A stretch of DNA of 37,808 bases from Mycobacterium helveticum (lineage in GTDB: Bacteria; Actinomycetota; Actinomycetes; Mycobacteriales; Mycobacteriaceae), in the NCBI RefSeq assembly GCF_007714205.1, contig NZ_VMQU01000050.1:1-37808 (forward strand). The letters run 5' to 3'. Below the pieces are notes generated by a model. That model was not told the DNA's origin, did not search any database, and saw nothing but the letters and a program-made list of their open reading frames with translations. Both the position numbers and the translations under genes were made by a program. Below are positions 19,080 through 29,159 of the stretch, piece after piece. Each line of letters begins with the position of its first letter. The stretch's first letter is position 1.

Positions 19080-21659
19080 GTGCCGTTGACTCCGGGCCGG
19101 GAGCCCACAGCTTTGCCCAGCCCCGTCGTTGGGCCCCAGGCCGGTCCCTCGGCGCTGCGCAGGGTGTTGCGCCGGGCCCGGGACGGCGTCGCGCTGAACC
19201 TCCAGGAGGCGGCGGTCGCGATGACCGCCCGCGGGGATGCCCTGGCCGACCTGTGCGCGAGTGCGGCGCGGGTCCGCGACGCGGGCCTGCAGTCGGCGGG
19301 ACGGCGCGGGCCCGACGGACGCCTGCCGATCACGTATTCGCGCAAGGTCTTCATCCCCGTCACGCACCTGTGTCGCGACAGCTGCCACTATTGCACCTTC
19401 GTTGCCGCGCCGGGCAAGCTCCGCGCCCAGGGGTCCGGCATGTATCTCGAGCCGGACCAGATCCTCGAAGTCGCCCGACGCGGGGCCGAACTCGGTTGCA
19501 AGGAAGCATTGTTCACGCTCGGTGACCGGCCCGAGGACCGGTGGCCCGAGGCCGGAGAGTGGCTGGGGGAGCGCGGCTACGACTCCACGCTGTCCTACCT
19601 GCGGGCGATGGCGATCCAGGTGTTGGAGGAGACCGGACTGCTGCCGCACCTGAACCCCGGCGTCATGAGCTGGTCGGAGCTGTCGCGGCTCAAGCCGGTG
19701 GCGCCGTCGATGGGCATGATGCTCGAGACGACGTCGCGGCGACTGTTCGAGACCAAAGGCCTTGCCCACTATGGCAGCCCGGACAAAGACCCGGCGGTCC
19801 GGCTGCGCGTGCTGACCGACGCGGGGCGGCTGTCCATCCCGTTCACCACCGGCCTGCTGGTCGGCATCGGCGAGACGTTGGCCGAGCGTGCCGACACACT
19901 GCATGCGATCCGCAAGTCGCACAAGGAGTTCGGGCACGTCCAAGAGGTGATCGTGCAGAACTTCCGCGCCAAGCAACACACTGCGATGGCCGCGGTGCCC
20001 GATGCCGGGATCGAGGATTACCTGGCGACGGTGGCGGTTGCGCGGCTGGTGCTGGGCCCGGGCATGCGCATCCAGGCGCCGCCGAACCTGGTCTCGCGCC
20101 AGGAGTGCCGCGCGCTGATCGCCGCCGGCGTCGACGACTGGGGCGGCGTCTCGCCGCTGACGCCCGACCACGTGAACCCCGAACGGCCCTGGCCCGCCTT
20201 GGCGGAACTGGCCGCCGTCACCGAACAGGCCGGGTACGCCCTGGTGCAACGGCTGACCGCCCAGCCCAGATACGTGCAGGCGGGGGCGGCCTGGATCGAT
20301 CCGCGGGTGCGCGGACACGTGCTGGCGCTGGCCGATCCGGCGACCGGCCTGGCCCGCGACGTCAATCCGGTGGGCCTGCCCTGGCAGGAGCCCGACGACG
20401 TGGAGTCCTCCGGGCGGACCGACCTCAACGCGACCATCGACACCGCGGGCCGCAACGCCGAGGCCCGCAGCGACCTCGACAGCGCCTTCGGCGACTGGGA
20501 ATCGATCCGGGCGCACGTGCACGAGCTCGCCGCGCAGGGCGCCAAAGCGCCAGAACGCCTAGACACCGACGTGCTCGCCGCGCTGCGGTCCGCGGAGCGC
20601 GATCCCGCGGGCTGCACCGACGGCGAATACCTCGCGCTGGCCACCGCCGACGGCCCGGCGCTGGAAGCGGTTGCGGCACTGGCCGACTCGTTACGGCGCG
20701 ACGCGGTCGGCGACGACGTGACCTTCGTGGTGAACCGCAACATCAACTTCACCAACATCTGCTACACGGGCTGCCGGTTCTGCGCGTTCGCGCAGCGCAA
20801 GGGTGACGCCGACGCGTATTCACTGTCCACCGAGGAGGTCGCCGACCGCGCCTGGGAGGCGCACGTGCAGGGCGCGACCGAGGTGTGCATGCAGGGCGGG
20901 ATCGACCCCGAGCTGCCGGTGACCGGTTACGCCGAGCTGGTGCGCGCCGTCAAGAGCCGGGTGCCCTCGATGCACGTGCACGCGTTCTCCCCGATGGAGA
21001 TCGCCAACGGTGTCACCAAGAGCGGGTTGAGTATTCGCGATTGGCTGATCAGCCTGCGGGAAGCCGGGCTGGACACCATACCCGGCACCGCAGCCGAGAT
21101 CCTGGACGACGAGGTGCGCTGGGTGCTCACCAAGGGCAAGCTGCCGACGTCGCTGTGGATCGAGATCGTGACCACCGCGCACGAGGTGGGCCTGCGGTCC
21201 TCCTCGACGATGATGTACGGACACGTCGACACCCCGCGGCACTGGGTTGCCCACCTCAACGTGCTGCGCGACATCCAGGACCGCACCGGCGGTTTCACCG
21301 AGTTCGTGCCGTTGCCGTTCGTGCACCAGAACTCGCCGTTGTACCTGGCCGGGGCGGCCCGTCCGGGACCCACGCATCGCGACAACCGCGCGGTGCACGC
21401 GCTCGCGCGAATCATGTTGCACGGCCGCATTTCGCACATCCAGACCAGCTGGGTCAAGCTCGGCGTGGAGCGCACGCGGGTGATGCTCGACGGCGGCGCC
21501 AACGATCTGGGCGGCACGCTGATGGAGGAGACGATCTCGAGGATGGCCGGCTCCGAACACGGATCGTCCAAGAGCGCCGCGGAGCTGGCCGAAATCGCCG
21601 AGGGCATCGGCCGTCCGGCGCGTCAGCGCACCACCACCTACGTCACCCAGCTCGCATAG
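19080..21659 (+). CDS. fbiC: 7,8-didemethyl-8-hydroxy-5-deazariboflavin (FO) synthase FbiC
   Basis: FbiC makes FO, the chromophore of coenzyme F420, from tyrosine and a pyrimidine intermediate. It is a fusion of two radical-SAM enzymes. The CofG-like half has CX3CX2C at Cys98, Cys102 and Cys105 (LCRDSCHYC). The CofH-like half has it at Cys561, Cys565 and Cys568 (ICYTGCRFC). GTG 19080 gives 859 residues, close to the 856 of M. tuberculosis. ATG 19032 is an in-frame alternative adding 16 residues. A strong hairpin follows the stop. Confidence 0.95.
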   Translation: MPLTPGREPTALPSPVVGPQAGPSALRRVLRRARDGVALNLQEAAVAMTARGDALADLCASAARVRDAGLQSAGRRGPDGRLPITYSRKVFIPVTHLCRDSCHYCTFVAAPGKLRAQGSGMYLEPDQILEVARRGAELGCKEALFTLGDRPEDRWPEAGEWLGERGYDSTLSYLRAMAIQVLEETGLLPHLNPGVMSWSELSRLKPVAPSMGMMLETTSRRLFETKGLAHYGSPDKDPAVRLRVLTDAGRLSIPFTTGLLVGIGETLAERADTLHAIRKSHKEFGHVQEVIVQNFRAKQHTAMAAVPDAGIEDYLATVAVARLVLGPGMRIQAPPNLVSRQECRALIAAGVDDWGGVSPLTPDHVNPERPWPALAELAAVTEQAGYALVQRLTAQPRYVQAGAAWIDPRVRGHVLALADPATGLARDVNPVGLPWQEPDDVESSGRTDLNATIDTAGRNAEARSDLDSAFGDWESIRAHVHELAAQGAKAPERLDTDVLAALRSAERDPAGCTDGEYLALATADGPALEAVAALADSLRRDAVGDDVTFVVNRNINFTNICYTGCRFCAFAQRKGDADAYSLSTEEVADRAWEAHVQGATEVCMQGGIDPELPVTGYAELVRAVKSRVPSMHVHAFSPMEIANGVTKSGLSIRDWLISLREAGLDTIPGTAAEILDDEVRWVLTKGKLPTSLWIEIVTTAHEVGLRSSSTMMYGHVDTPRHWVAHLNVLRDIQDRTGGFTEFVPLPFVHQNSPLYLAGAARPGPTHRDNRAVHALARIMLHGRISHIQTSWVKLGVERTRVMLDGGANDLGGTLMEETISRMAGSEHGSSKSAAELAEIAEGIGRPARQRTTTYVTQLA

Positions 21660-21660
21660 T

Positions 21661-21694
21661 CATCGGCTGCTCAGCGGTCGCTGAGCAGCCGATG
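21661..21694. terminator. Hairpin between convergent fbiC and TB8.4-like gene
   Basis: CATCGGCTGCTCAGCG at 21661-21676 pairs perfectly with 21679-21694 around a 2-base centre (a 4-6 base loop in practice). It lies directly after the fbiC stop and 17 bp before the stop of the convergent gene. It can serve both strands. There is no T tract, as is common in mycobacteria. Confidence 0.75.
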
Positions 21695-21711
21695 CTTGCG
21701 GGTTGTTCGGC

Positions 21712-22050
21712 TCAGTAGTTGTTACAGGTCGTCGCCACCGACTGGACCACGCCGAAGTACTGCGCGGCCTGCGGCATCGCCTGGATCTGCGCGGCCATCG
21801 CCGCGCGCTGCGGCGGAGCGGAGGCCAGGAACTGGCGCAGGTAGTTCTGCGCGAGCGGTGACGCGTTGAGCTGAGCGGCACTGGCGGGCGCGGTCGCGTT
21901 GAGCGCCGCCATGACCTGCCCGTAGTTGCAGGTCGTGTTGATGATCGGACTCAGATCGGGTTCTGCGGACGCGATCCCGGCCCCCGCAGTGAACGCCACT
22001 GCCACACCGCCGATCGCGGCAGCGATCCTGGTCAACGACATCTTCACCAT
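21712..22050 (-). CDS. Secreted low-molecular-weight antigen, TB8.4-like (Rv1174c)
   Basis: This 112-residue exported protein has a signal peptide (MVKMSLTRIAAAIGGVAVAF, cleavage near ASA|E). The mature region carries TTCNYGQVMAALNATAPA near its start and TTCNNY at its end. The two Cys probably form a disulfide. It matches the M. tuberculosis T-cell antigen TB8.4. ATG 22050 was chosen for its spacing from GGAAGG; ATG 22041 and 22068 are alternatives. In M. tuberculosis fadH and Rv1176c separate this gene from fdxC; here they are absent. Confidence 0.88.
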   Translation of the reverse strand: MVKMSLTRIAAAIGGVAVAFTAGAGIASAEPDLSPIINTTCNYGQVMAALNATAPASAAQLNASPLAQNYLRQFLASAPPQRAAMAAQIQAMPQAAQYFGVVQSVATTCNNY

Positions 22051-22363
22051 TCTGGACACCTTCCACATTCAATTCACCGCCGACAGACGGCGACGACTGC
22101 CCAAACGGTTGCCGTCTCGGTCGAGGTTACCAGCCCGCGCGGGCGTCCTCCCATCGTAGCCTTTCGGAAAGTGGCCCCCGAATGTGACAACCACGAGGTC
22201 ACGGGCGCGCGACCCGGCCCGCCCCGGGGGGCCGATGGGCGGGCCATGTGGTCGACGTGTATGCAACGTTTAGTATCAGTAACCGAACGCTTGCCTACCG
22301 GGACTGAGCGCCCGCGGCGAGCCCACCACAGCAGCCCACACTGATCAGTACGAGGAGACGTCT
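22051..22363. other. Intergenic region between TB8.4-like gene and fdxC
   Basis: This 313-bp divergent intergenic region contains the promoters of both neighbours. I see no ORF with a ribosome-binding site, no tRNA and no repeat. A GAGGAG site at about 22352-22357 serves fdxC. In M. tuberculosis two more genes lie here. I find no remnant of them. Confidence 0.5.
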
Positions 22364-22690
22364 GTGACGTACACGATCGCCGAACCCTGCGTCGACATCA
22401 AAGACAAGGCGTGCATCGAGGAGTGCCCGGTCGACTGCATTTACGAGGGTGCCCGCATGTTGTACATCCACCCCGACGAATGCGTCGACTGCGGGGCATG
22501 CGAACCGGTCTGTCCCGTCGAAGCGATCTACTACGAAGACGATGTGCCGGACCAGTGGAGCCAGTACACGCAGATCAACGCCGACTTCTTCGCCGAGCTG
22601 GGCTCGCCCGGAGGCGCCGCCAAGGTCGGCATGACCGAGCACGACCCGCAGGTGGTCAAGGATCTGCCGCCGCAGGGTGAAGGCGACTGA
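22364..22690 (+). CDS. fdxC: 7Fe ferredoxin FdxC
   Basis: This 108-residue ferredoxin has Cys at 9, 17, 21, 25, 40, 43, 46 and 50, in the pattern of actinobacterial seven-iron ferredoxins with one [3Fe-4S] and one [4Fe-4S] cluster. The C-terminal extension is typical. It shuttles electrons, for example to cytochromes P450 or other reductases. GTG 22364 follows GAGGAG. dapC starts 8 bp after its stop, as in other actinobacteria. Confidence 0.93.
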   Translation: MTYTIAEPCVDIKDKACIEECPVDCIYEGARMLYIHPDECVDCGACEPVCPVEAIYYEDDVPDQWSQYTQINADFFAELGSPGGAAKVGMTEHDPQVVKDLPPQGEGD

Positions 22691-22698
22691 GCCGGGCG

Positions 22699-23850
22699 GT
22701 GCCGCATGAGCCCGGGGCGGACCGGCCGGTAGGGGCGCTCCCGGCACGCGCGCAGGTGTCGGCGTCCCTGCCGGTGTTTCCCTGGGACACGTTGGTCGAG
22801 GCGAAAACGCTCGCGTCGGCCCACCCGGACGGCATCGTCGACCTTTCCGTCGGCACGCCGGTCGACCCGGTGGCGCCGCTGATCCGGGCCGCGCTGACGG
22901 CCGCCGGTTCGGCGCCGGGGTACCCCACGACCGCCGGCACCCCGGAACTCCGCGAGTCGGCGGTGGCGGCGGTGTCGCGCCGATTCGGCGTCACCGGGCT
23001 CGCCGCGACGGCGGTGCTGCCGGTGATCGGCAGCAAGGAACTCATCGCCTGGCTGCCGACGCTGCTGGGTCTGTCGGGCCGGGACGTCGTCGCGGTGCCG
23101 GAGCTGGCCTACCCGACGTACGAGGTGGGTGCCCGGCTGGCCGGGGCGCAGGTGCTGCGCGCCGACTCGTTGACCCAGTTGGGTCCGCGGTCGCCGGCGC
23201 TGATCTATCTGAACTCGCCGAGCAACCCGACCGGACGCGTCCTGGGCGTCGAGCACCTGCGCAAGGTCATCGGATGGGCCCGCGAGCGCGGCTGTGTGGT
23301 GGCCTCCGACGAGTGCTACCTGGGTTTGGGCTGGGACGCCGGGGCCCCGGGACCCCTGTCGGTGCTGCATCCGTCGGTCTGCGGCGGTGACCATACCGGC
23401 CTGCTGGCGATCCACTCGCTGTCGAAGAGCTCGTCGCTGGCCGGCTACCGGGCCGGTTTCGTCGCCGGGGACCCGGAGCTGGTCGCCGAACTGCTGGCCG
23501 TGCGCAAGCACGCCGGGATGATGGTCCCGACGCCGGTGCAGGCGGCGATGGTGGCCGCCCTCGACGACGACGCGCACGAGCGGGCGCAGCGCGAACGGTA
23601 CCGGCGGCGGCGCGACGCGCTGCTGCCGGCGCTGCGCGCGGCCGGCTTCTCCATCGACCACTCCGAGGCGGGCCTGTACCTCTGGGCCACCCGCGCCGAG
23701 CCGTGCCGGGACACCGTCACCTGGCTGGCCGCCCGCGGCATCCTGGTGGCCCCCGGCGACTTCTACGGCCCCCGGGGAGCGCGGCATGTGCGGGTCGCGC
23801 TGACCGCCACCGACGAACGGGTCGCCGCGGCGGTGCAACGGCTCACCTAG
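22699..23850 (+). CDS. dapC: N-succinyldiaminopimelate aminotransferase, actinobacterial DapC type
   Basis: This is a 383-residue fold-type I PLP aminotransferase. The motifs NSPSNPTGR and SDECYLGLG are present, and the Schiff-base Lys lies in HSLSKSSSLAGYRAGF, with the phosphate-binding Arg following it. Its linkage to fdxC matches Rv1178 and corynebacterial dapC, which act in the succinylase route to meso-diaminopimelate and lysine. It starts at GTG 22699. Substrate assignment is from family and context. Confidence 0.85.
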   Translation: MPHEPGADRPVGALPARAQVSASLPVFPWDTLVEAKTLASAHPDGIVDLSVGTPVDPVAPLIRAALTAAGSAPGYPTTAGTPELRESAVAAVSRRFGVTGLAATAVLPVIGSKELIAWLPTLLGLSGRDVVAVPELAYPTYEVGARLAGAQVLRADSLTQLGPRSPALIYLNSPSNPTGRVLGVEHLRKVIGWARERGCVVASDECYLGLGWDAGAPGPLSVLHPSVCGGDHTGLLAIHSLSKSSSLAGYRAGFVAGDPELVAELLAVRKHAGMMVPTPVQAAMVAALDDDAHERAQRERYRRRRDALLPALRAAGFSIDHSEAGLYLWATRAEPCRDTVTWLAARGILVAPGDFYGPRGARHVRVALTATDERVAAAVQRLT

Positions 23851-23899
23851 CCGACACCTGACCGGGGTATACACGGGGTGCCGCAAAGCGGGTAAAGAT

Positions 23900-26263
23900 G
23901 TGGTCGTGACAACTTCGGCGGGCAAGCCACGCATTCCCCTGTCGCTCGGGGACATAGCCAAACGGGTCCTCCTGGGAAAGCCGCTGATCAGCGAGGACCT
24001 CGACTCCGAGAAGCTGTCGAATCCGGTTGCCCTGGGCGCGCTTTCACCCGACGCCGTCTCGTCCGTCGCCTATGGCCCCGAACAGATCCTGAACGAGCTG
24101 CTGCCGCATGCGGGGCTGGCCGCGTTCGTGTTGCTGCTGCCGATCACCGGTGTCATCCTGCTGATCCTGGTGTTGGTGGCCGCGTCGTATCGGCAGGTCG
24201 TGATGGCCTACACGCGGGCCGGCGGCTCCTACATCGTCGCGCGCGACAACTTCGGGCCCAAGGTGGCGCAGGTCGCCGCCGCGGCGCTGCTGATCGACTA
24301 CGTGGTCACCGTCGCGGTGCAGTCGGCGGCCGGGACGGTGGCGGTGGTGTCCGCGGTCCCGGCGCTGGGTCCCCACAGCCTGGAACTCACGGTCGGCGTG
24401 GTGCTGGTGATCTGCTACGCGAACCTGCGCGGCCTGCGGGAGGCCGGGCCGCCGTTCGCCGTCGCGACGTACGCCTTCGTCGTCATGGTCGGTCTGACGA
24501 TCGTCGTGGGCGTGATCCGGGCGACCGTCGGGAACCTGCCGGTATACGATCCCGCGCGGATGCCGGGGACGGTGCCGCTGCATCAGGGTGGCGCGTTGGT
24601 GATGGGCGCCACGATCCTGACCGTGCTGCGTGCGTTCGCCAACGGGGGTTCGTCGCTGACCGGGGTCGAGGCCATCTCCAACACGGTCGACTACTTTCGA
24701 AAGCCACAGGGCCGCAATGCGCGTCGGGTCCTCACCGTCATGGCCACCATCCTGGGCCTGCTGCTGGCCGGTGTCGCCTATCTGGCGCACGTCACGCACG
24801 CCACACCGTATCTGGACGAGTACCCGTCGGTGTTGTCACAGGTCGGTCGGGCGGTGTTCGGCAACGGGGTGGCCGGCGACATCTGCTTCGTCCTGGTTCA
24901 GGCCTCGACCGCCGCCATCTTGTTCACCGGGGCCAACACCAGCTTCAACGGCTTCCCGGCGCTGGCCAGCTTTGTCGCCGAGGACCGCTTCCTGCCGCGG
25001 CAGCTGACCAAACGCGGCTATCGGCTGGTGTTCTCCAACGGCATCATCACGCTGACCGTGTTGTCGGTGTTGTTGCTGGTGGCGACCGGCGGTTCGGTGG
25101 GCGCCCTGGTCCCGTTCTACGCGATCGGCGTGTTCACCGGGTTCTCGATGGCCGGCTACGGGATGACCAAACACCATCTGACCCACCGCGACCCGGGTTG
25201 GCGAAAGCGGCTGGCGATCAACCTGTCCGCCGGGATCCTGTCCACGGTCGTGGTGGTCATCTTCGCGGTGGCCAAGTTCACCGAGGGTGCGTGGCTGGTG
25301 GTGGTCATCTTCCCGCTGCTGGTGATGGCGCTGACCCGGCTCAACCGCGAATATCGTTCCGAGGCAGCCATTCTCGAAATGTTCCGCACCGACCGCCCCG
25401 AAGTGATGAAGTACGCGCGGCACCGGGTGTTCGTGTTCGTGGACTCGGTGGACCTGGCGGTGGTCGAAGCGCTGCGCTACGGCAGGGGACTGCGGGCCGA
25501 CGAGCTGACCGCGGTCCACTTCATGGTCGACGCGGCCCACGCCGCGCAACTGCGCAAGCGCTGGGACCACTACGAACTCGATACCCCACTGCGGATCGTG
25601 GACGTCCCGGACCGGCGGGTCACCCGGGCCGTCCAGGCGTTCGTCGCCAAGGCCCGCGACGAACATCCGGACACCAACGTGACGGTGCTGCTGCCCCGCC
25701 GGACGTTCGCGCGGCTGCTGGGCCGGCTGCTGCATGACCGCACCGCGGACAAGATCGCGCAGGCCGTCAGCGTCATCCCGGATGCGGCGGCCACGATCGT
25801 GCCCTACGACGTGGAATCGCGCATCAGGGAGGCCTACCCCGACGAGTTCGAGCAGCGGCTCGCGCACGGGATCGACAAGGTGCAGGCGTGGGTGTCCCAG
25901 GGCGACGAACGGCAACTCGAGGCCTACGCGCACCCGGCGCGGCCGCCATCGGTGATCACGGTGGCGGGGCTGATCCCGGGGCAGCGCGGGACGGTCGAGG
26001 GACGGGTCAGCGAGGTCGAGGACATCAACGAACAGGGGCGGACCCTGCGGCGGATCGTGGTCGGCGACAGCAGCGGGGAGCTGACCGCCACGTTCCGCCC
26101 CGGCCACGGCGGCGCGGACATCGAGCCCGGTCAGCTGCTGCGGATCACCGGGAAGGCGCGCCGCCGCGGCGACCGGCCCATCTCGATGCTCGACCCGGCA
26201 TATCACGTGGTCGAGGACTCGGCGACGGCTGCCGAATCGGGCGGCTCGGAACAGTCCGGCTGA
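23900..26263 (+). CDS. APC/KUP-type transporter, KimA-like, with C-terminal OB-fold
   Basis: The 787-residue protein starts with a conserved cytoplasmic head (LDSEKLSNPVALGALSPDAVSSVAYGPEQIL), a signature shared with KimA (YdaO) potassium importers. About twelve membrane segments follow to roughly residue 490. Next is a soluble domain (to ~690), and then a C-terminal stretch, about residues 690-770, that reads as an OB-fold (GTVEGRVSEVEDINEQGR to GQLLRITGKARR). In M. tuberculosis, a similar APC transporter (Rv2690c) and a small OB-fold protein (Rv2694c) flank the trk potassium genes separately. Potassium or amino-acid uptake is the likely role. GTG 23900 and GTG 23906 are equally plausible starts. 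Confidence 0.75.
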   Translation: MVVTTSAGKPRIPLSLGDIAKRVLLGKPLISEDLDSEKLSNPVALGALSPDAVSSVAYGPEQILNELLPHAGLAAFVLLLPITGVILLILVLVAASYRQVVMAYTRAGGSYIVARDNFGPKVAQVAAAALLIDYVVTVAVQSAAGTVAVVSAVPALGPHSLELTVGVVLVICYANLRGLREAGPPFAVATYAFVVMVGLTIVVGVIRATVGNLPVYDPARMPGTVPLHQGGALVMGATILTVLRAFANGGSSLTGVEAISNTVDYFRKPQGRNARRVLTVMATILGLLLAGVAYLAHVTHATPYLDEYPSVLSQVGRAVFGNGVAGDICFVLVQASTAAILFTGANTSFNGFPALASFVAEDRFLPRQLTKRGYRLVFSNGIITLTVLSVLLLVATGGSVGALVPFYAIGVFTGFSMAGYGMTKHHLTHRDPGWRKRLAINLSAGILSTVVVVIFAVAKFTEGAWLVVVIFPLLVMALTRLNREYRSEAAILEMFRTDRPEVMKYARHRVFVFVDSVDLAVVEALRYGRGLRADELTAVHFMVDAAHAAQLRKRWDHYELDTPLRIVDVPDRRVTRAVQAFVAKARDEHPDTNVTVLLPRRTFARLLGRLLHDRTADKIAQAVSVIPDAAATIVPYDVESRIREAYPDEFEQRLAHGIDKVQAWVSQGDERQLEAYAHPARPPSVITVAGLIPGQRGTVEGRVSEVEDINEQGRTLRRIVVGDSSGELTATFRPGHGGADIEPGQLLRITGKARRRGDRPISMLDPAYHVVEDSATAAESGGSEQSG

Positions 26264-26269
26264 CCGCGC

Positions 26270-27430
26270 TCACCCGCCGTAGGGCGGGCGCGGCATCGTG
26301 AAACGCCGGCGCCCGTTGCGCAGGACGACGCTGCTCTCGGGTTCGGACTTCCCGGCCGGCAGGCCGCCCACCATGTTCGACGGCTGCTGCGCCGCCGCGG
26401 CCGGGACGGCGCGGAAACCGTTGTCCGACAAAGCGATCGGCCGAACTGCCGAGCCGTCGGTCGGGTTGGCGGTCACCCAGCCCTGCGGGACGGACAATTT
26501 CCCCACCGCCGCGGCCTCGCCCGCTTGCGCGGCGACCGGACCGCGGGCGGCCGCGGCGGCGGCCTTGGCCTCCGCCCTGGCGGCGATCTTGGCCAGCTGG
26601 TCGTCGCGCAGGATGACGCCGTTACGGAATACGCCGGCAGAGAAGATCGTGTAGGGCGTATTCCAGAAGATCTGCCCCGGGTAGGCGACGAAGGTGTCGA
26701 AGTAGGTGAATGCGGTGAGCAGCGGCGTGGACCCGAACAACGCCGCGGGGTTGGCCGCCGAGGTGTTGGTGGACGCCCCGGTGGCCAGGGCTTGAAGTTG
26801 TTGCGGCAGAGCCGACATCAGCTCTGAGACGGTGACCTGGGATTCTCCCGCGGAGGTGCCGGTGGCCTGCGTCACGGCGGCGGCCTGCTCGCCGGCGCCC
26901 GCCGGCGTGGTGGTCTGCGGCGGTTGGCTGAACGGCGTCAGCGCGGTCGCGGTCGACGACGACGCGGCATAGCCGTACATCGTCGCGGCGTCCTGGGCCC
27001 ACATCTCGGCGTACTGCGCCTCGGTGGCCGCGATCGCCGGCGCGTTCTGCCCGAAGAAGTTGGTCGCGACCAGCACGGCCAACTGAATGCGGTTGGCGGC
27101 CACCACTCCCGGCGGGACGGTGGCGGCGAAGGCGGCCTCGTAGGCGGCCGCCGCGGCACGGGCCCGGCCGGCGGTCTGCTCGGCCTGCGCCGCCGTCGCC
27201 GACGCCCAGGCGACGTAGGGTGCGAGCGCGCCGGCCATCGCGAACGAGGCGCCGCCGGCCCAAAGTCCCTGCAGCTCCGACAGTGTCGAGGCGTACCCCG
27301 CGGCGTAGGACTCCAGCTGCGTGGCCAGCGCGTCCCAGGCCGACGCGGCCGCCATCATCGGCGCCGAGCCCGGCCCGGAATACATGCGCGCCGAGTTGAT
27401 CTCGGGCGGTAGCGCCCCGAAATCAAACAT
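26270..27430 (-). CDS. PPE family protein, SVP subfamily (first in map order)
   Basis: This 386-residue PPE protein has a PPE domain at ~1-175 ([20 protein letters not shown], with the helical hairpin and a WxG-like turn). The SVP signature GKLSVPQGW is at about 310, with an end in [14 protein letters not shown] 27430 is preceded by AAAGGA at the right distance. It converges on the APC transporter with only 6 bp between stops. It lies 82 bp downstream of a second, paralogous PPE gene on the same strand, so both may share the leader upstream of that gene. No PE partner is adjacent. Confidence 0.88.
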   Translation of the reverse strand: MFDFGALPPEINSARMYSGPGSAPMMAAASAWDALATQLESYAAGYASTLSELQGLWAGGASFAMAGALAPYVAWASATAAQAEQTAGRARAAAAAYEAAFAATVPPGVVAANRIQLAVLVATNFFGQNAPAIAATEAQYAEMWAQDAATMYGYAASSSTATALTPFSQPPQTTTPAGAGEQAAAVTQATGTSAGESQVTVSELMSALPQQLQALATGASTNTSAANPAALFGSTPLLTAFTYFDTFVAYPGQIFWNTPYTIFSAGVFRNGVILRDDQLAKIAARAEAKAAAAAARGPVAAQAGEAAAVGKLSVPQGWVTANPTDGSAVRPIALSDNGFRAVPAAAAQQPSNMVGGLPAGKSEPESSVVLRNGRRRFTMPRPPYGG

Positions 27431-27512
27431 CGGCATTCCTTTCAACCGTCCGTCAATCCGCGCCCCGGCAGGCGGGGGCGGGTTGGCTCAGCGGTGAGGT
27501 GGTGGTGGGGCG

Positions 27513-28715
27513 TTATCCACCGAGGGAGGGACGCGGCATGGTGAACTTGCGCGGACCCACCCGCAGCACGTTGTTGACCGTTGAACCCGATACGCCGCTC
27601 GACTTGGCTCCCGTGCCCGCGGCCGGCGCGCCGTTCCACATGTTGGTCGCGGGGGTCACTTCCTCCCAGGACGGGCCCCCGCCGATGTCGGCGTCCGACA
27701 GCCACACCGGCTCCGCGACCGGGGTGGCCGCCGGGTTGGTCGTCGCCCAGCTCTGCGGGACGGACAACTTGCCCAGCGCGCTGGCGGTGCCCGCCTGGGC
27801 GGCCACCGGGCCGGGCACGTGCCGCAGGCCGGCCGCACCGGCATCGGCCGCGGCCGCCCTGGCGCCCCCGATCGCGGGCGGGAGGGTGGTGCCGCCCTGC
27901 AGGCCGACACGTTGCAGCCCGGTCCCGAAGCTTCCGGCCGAGGTGAACGTGCGGCTGATGCCGTCGCCGAAGCTCCCCGGGGTGGAGATCACGGTGTTGA
28001 AGCCTTCGAAGGCTGTCAGCAGTGACGTGGCCCCCGTCCCCTGGGCGGGATTCGACGTCGAGGCGAGGGATTGCAGCTGTTGGGGCACGCTCGACATCAG
28101 TTGCGACAGGGTCGTCTGGGCATTGCCCGCCCCGGCGTTGCCCGTGCTCTGGGCCACCGCGGCGGCCTGGGCGGGCTGGGCGGTGGCGCTGGTGGTCTGC
28201 GGCGGCCGGCCGAACTGGCTCAGCGTGGTCGCGGCCGACGAGGACGCCGCGTAGGTGTACATGGCGGCGGCGTCCTGGGCCCACATCTGCTCGTATTGCG
28301 CCTCGGTGGCCGCGATCTCCGCGGTGTACTGCCCGAAGACGTTGTGGGCGACCAACTTCGCCAACTGCGTGCGGTTGGCCGTGACCAGCGGCGGCGGCAC
28401 CGTCGCGGCGAACGCCGTCTCGTAGGCCGCGGCGGCGGCGCGTGCCTGGCTGGCGGCCTCCTCGGCCTTGGCCCCGGCCGTCGCGACCCAGGCCACATAG
28501 GGGGCGATCGCGCTGCTCATCGCCTCCGATGCGCCACCGGACCAACTCTCGCCCTGCAGCCGGGTGATCACCGACGAGTAACCGCGCGAAACCGACTCCA
28601 GACCGTTGGCCAGCACGTCCCAGGCCGCGGCGGCGGCCATCATGGGGCCCGAGCCCGTACCCGCATACATCCGCGCCGAATTGATCTCCGGCGGCAGCAC
28701 CCCGAAATCCAGCAT
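27513..28715 (-). CDS. PPE family protein, SVP subfamily (leader-associated)
   Basis: This 400-residue paralogue of the neighbouring PPE has a PPE domain at ~1-175 ([20 protein letters not shown]), GKLSVPQSW at about 315 and a C-terminus [14 protein letters not shown] 28715 follows GGGAGGGG. The A of this ATG is also the last base of the stop codon of a 38-codon upstream ORF (TGATG), so translation is probably coupled. A leader of the same type as those before the two MFS genes lies further upstream. Several PPE proteins act as outer-membrane solute channels, so a nutrient channel co-regulated with the MFS carriers is my inference. Confidence 0.88.
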   Translation of the reverse strand: MLDFGVLPPEINSARMYAGTGSGPMMAAAAAWDVLANGLESVSRGYSSVITRLQGESWSGGASEAMSSAIAPYVAWVATAGAKAEEAASQARAAAAAYETAFAATVPPPLVTANRTQLAKLVAHNVFGQYTAEIAATEAQYEQMWAQDAAAMYTYAASSSAATTLSQFGRPPQTTSATAQPAQAAAVAQSTGNAGAGNAQTTLSQLMSSVPQQLQSLASTSNPAQGTGATSLLTAFEGFNTVISTPGSFGDGISRTFTSAGSFGTGLQRVGLQGGTTLPPAIGGARAAAADAGAAGLRHVPGPVAAQAGTASALGKLSVPQSWATTNPAATPVAEPVWLSDADIGGGPSWEEVTPATNMWNGAPAAGTGAKSSGVSGSTVNNVLRVGPRKFTMPRPSLGG

Positions 28716-28831
28716 CAGCGTTCCCCTCCCTCGCTCGGCCGCGCATCGGCGCGGAGCGTCGAGACCGCGAGGGTCGCGCCGACCGCCGAGGTCAGCGACC
28801 TTGGCCTCAAGGACGAACATTCAACGGCCAT
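28715..28831 (-). CDS. Leader ORF A (38 aa) coupled to the PPE gene
   Basis: ATG 28831 follows a strong GGAGGAG (28837-28843) with a 5-base gap. It starts [12 protein letters not shown], with one Cys at position 5, and ends in GGER. Its TGA overlaps the PPE ATG (TGATG). The ribosome-binding site and start line up with those of the short ORFs behind elements B and C. I read it as a leader peptide that controls PPE translation. It has no recognised family. Confidence 0.5.
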   Translation of the reverse strand: MAVECSSLRPRSLTSAVGATLAVSTLRADARPSEGGER

Positions 28832-28884
28832 TTGCGCTCCTCCGGGTCGCGGCGACTGCACTGTTGGGCATTCGCGGACTTACT

Positions 28885-29087
28885 GTTCCGGAGGGACCGT
28901 TGGCGGTCGACGGTGACGCGCAGTTGTGGCGGGCCCCACCGCCATGGTGCGTTGCCAGGACGGGTTATCCCATCGCGGGGTTGTGGCAACTTCATGCTTA
29001 CCAGGTAGTCAAGCCCCTCCGGGACTCTTCGACAACGGTGAATCACCGATGCACAGGATATTTCCAGCTAACTTCATGACTATATCC
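28885..29087 (-). promoter_or_regulatory. Conserved leader element A (upstream of PPE)
   Basis: Read toward the PPE gene, the element begins with box 1 (29087 to 29048), a 40-bp sequence with ATGAAGTTAGCTGG and TCCTGTGCATC. This matches element C at 33 of 40 positions without gaps, and element B at 28 of 40. Box 2 (28956 to 28885) contains TGGCGG-TGGGGC-CCGCCA, a 6-bp hairpin, then GCGCGTC, GTCGACCGCCAAC and GGTCCC. Boxes 1 and 2 occur in the same order and at nearly the same spacing before the two MFS genes. It could be a promoter region or a structured 5' RNA. Confidence 0.6.
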
Positions 29088-29159
29088 GGTTAGCTCTCAA
29101 ACTGGACGTCCAACAGTGGCTCCGGGGATGGCGACCGCACTGGCCGCGATCAGGGGCGC

